Source of the DNA: Deltaproteobacteria bacterium
GTDB taxonomy: Bacteria > Desulfobacterota > Binatia > DP-6
Direction: 5' to 3'
Assembly: GCA_005879205.1 (NCBI GenBank)
Contig: VBLD01000203.1
Span: forward strand, 5,861-12,512
DNA: 6,652 nt
Both the position numbers and the translations under genes were made by a program. Shown here piece after piece: positions 6,348 to 6,652 of the stretch. The notes under the pieces are model-generated. The model did not search any database and had not been told where the DNA came from. It saw nothing but the letters and a program-made list of their open reading frames with translations. Each line of letters begins with the position of its first letter. Position 1 is the first letter of the stretch.

Positions 6348-6652
6348 TCAGGCCGCGCGCGCCCGCGGCGCGGCCCGCTCCGCCCCGAGCGGGTGCAGCA
6401 CGATCCGCGCCGCCACGATGTCGAGTGCGTCGTTCAGGATCCGGCCAAGGCGAACGTTCTCGGTGACGATCACGCCGAGGTTCACCAGGCCGAGCGCCGC
6501 GCCGACGCCGGTGACCTCCGGCACGTGGAACAGGAGCCCGCACGCCACCGCGATCCCGAAGCCGAGGAGCGAGAGCTGCGAGACGCGCGTCAGCCGCACT
6601 TCGCAGCGGACGTTGAGCAGGCGCTTCGAGCCTCCGTGGTTCTCGGCCGCCA
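6348..6652 (-). CDS. Small two-helix membrane protein, possibly complete but for its first base
   Basis: The minus-strand frame ending at TGA (6348-6350) is open to the window edge. The first two bases seen are TG followed by GCG GCC GAG AAC, so an ATG (or GTG/TTG) may begin one base outside the window. That would make a 101-residue protein starting (M)AAENHGGSKRLLN. A GTG at 6599 gives a shorter 83-residue alternative. Two hydrophobic stretches are visible, about residues 28-43 (LSLLGFGIAVACGLLF) and 47-64 (VTGVGAALGLVNLGVIVT), followed by a soluble segment VRLGRILNDALDIVAARIVLH and an Ala/Arg-rich tail. I do not recognise the family. It lies 14 bases before the ABC exporter, so it probably belongs to the same operon and could be an accessory subunit of it. 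It could also be the C-terminal end of a longer protein if the edge codon is CTG. Confidence 0.6.
   Translation of the reverse strand, partial: AAENHGGSKRLLNVRCEVRLTRVSQLSLLGFGIAVACGLLFHVPEVTGVGAALGLVNLGVIVTENVRLGRILNDALDIVAARIVLHPLGAERAAPRARAA

Noticed and set aside
6334..6543. Upstream extension of the ABC exporter to a start at 6543.
   Set aside because: The added 70 residues are Arg/Gly/Pro-rich and lie over the small membrane protein gene. Family members begin near the MGN start.

Overview
The window is a piece of chromosome from a high-G+C bacterium. Coding triplets end almost always in G or C, genes are packed with little or no spacing, and long antisense open frames occur throughout. 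The taxon cannot be fixed from this sequence. The combination would fit a soil or groundwater lineage such as Myxococcota, Binatota, Methylomirabilota/Rokubacteria or an actinobacterium, but that is a guess. No tRNA, rRNA, CRISPR array, insertion sequence or phage gene is visible.

Layout. On the + strand, bases 1-84 hold the last 27 codons of an acyl-CoA dehydrogenase. It overlaps the start of a secreted or membrane-anchored PIG-L/LmbE-type deacetylase (62-1045). The rest is on the - strand and converges on it with a 13-base gap. Read in its direction of transcription, the minus-strand operon starts with a small two-helix membrane protein cut by the window edge (6652-6348). It is followed by an MsbA-like ABC exporter half-transporter (6333-4543) and three consecutive paralogous GT-B/CgeB-like putative glycosyltransferases (4559-3390, 3389-2223, 2219-1059). 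Junctions are a 14-base gap, a 17-base overlap, a 0-base abutment and a 3-base gap, so this is very probably one transcript whose promoter lies outside the window.

How the genes may work together. A tandem set of three related sugar-transferase-like proteins behind a type IV ABC exporter suggests synthesis of a glycosylated product (glycolipid, lipid-linked oligosaccharide or glycosylated small molecule) and its transfer across the inner membrane. The convergent PIG-L protein carries the metal-site motifs of an N-acetyl-sugar deacetylase and an export signal. It could modify such a product outside the cytoplasm, but its position next to an acyl-CoA dehydrogenase and on the other strand makes that link speculative. 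The most notable element is the triplicated family. All three copies share an N-terminal ED(T/S)G motif, a central GE(N/H) motif and a strongly conserved GSRGE...SGWFS...G(K/R)PVV block. The middle copy has diverged from the two outer copies, which resemble each other more closely.
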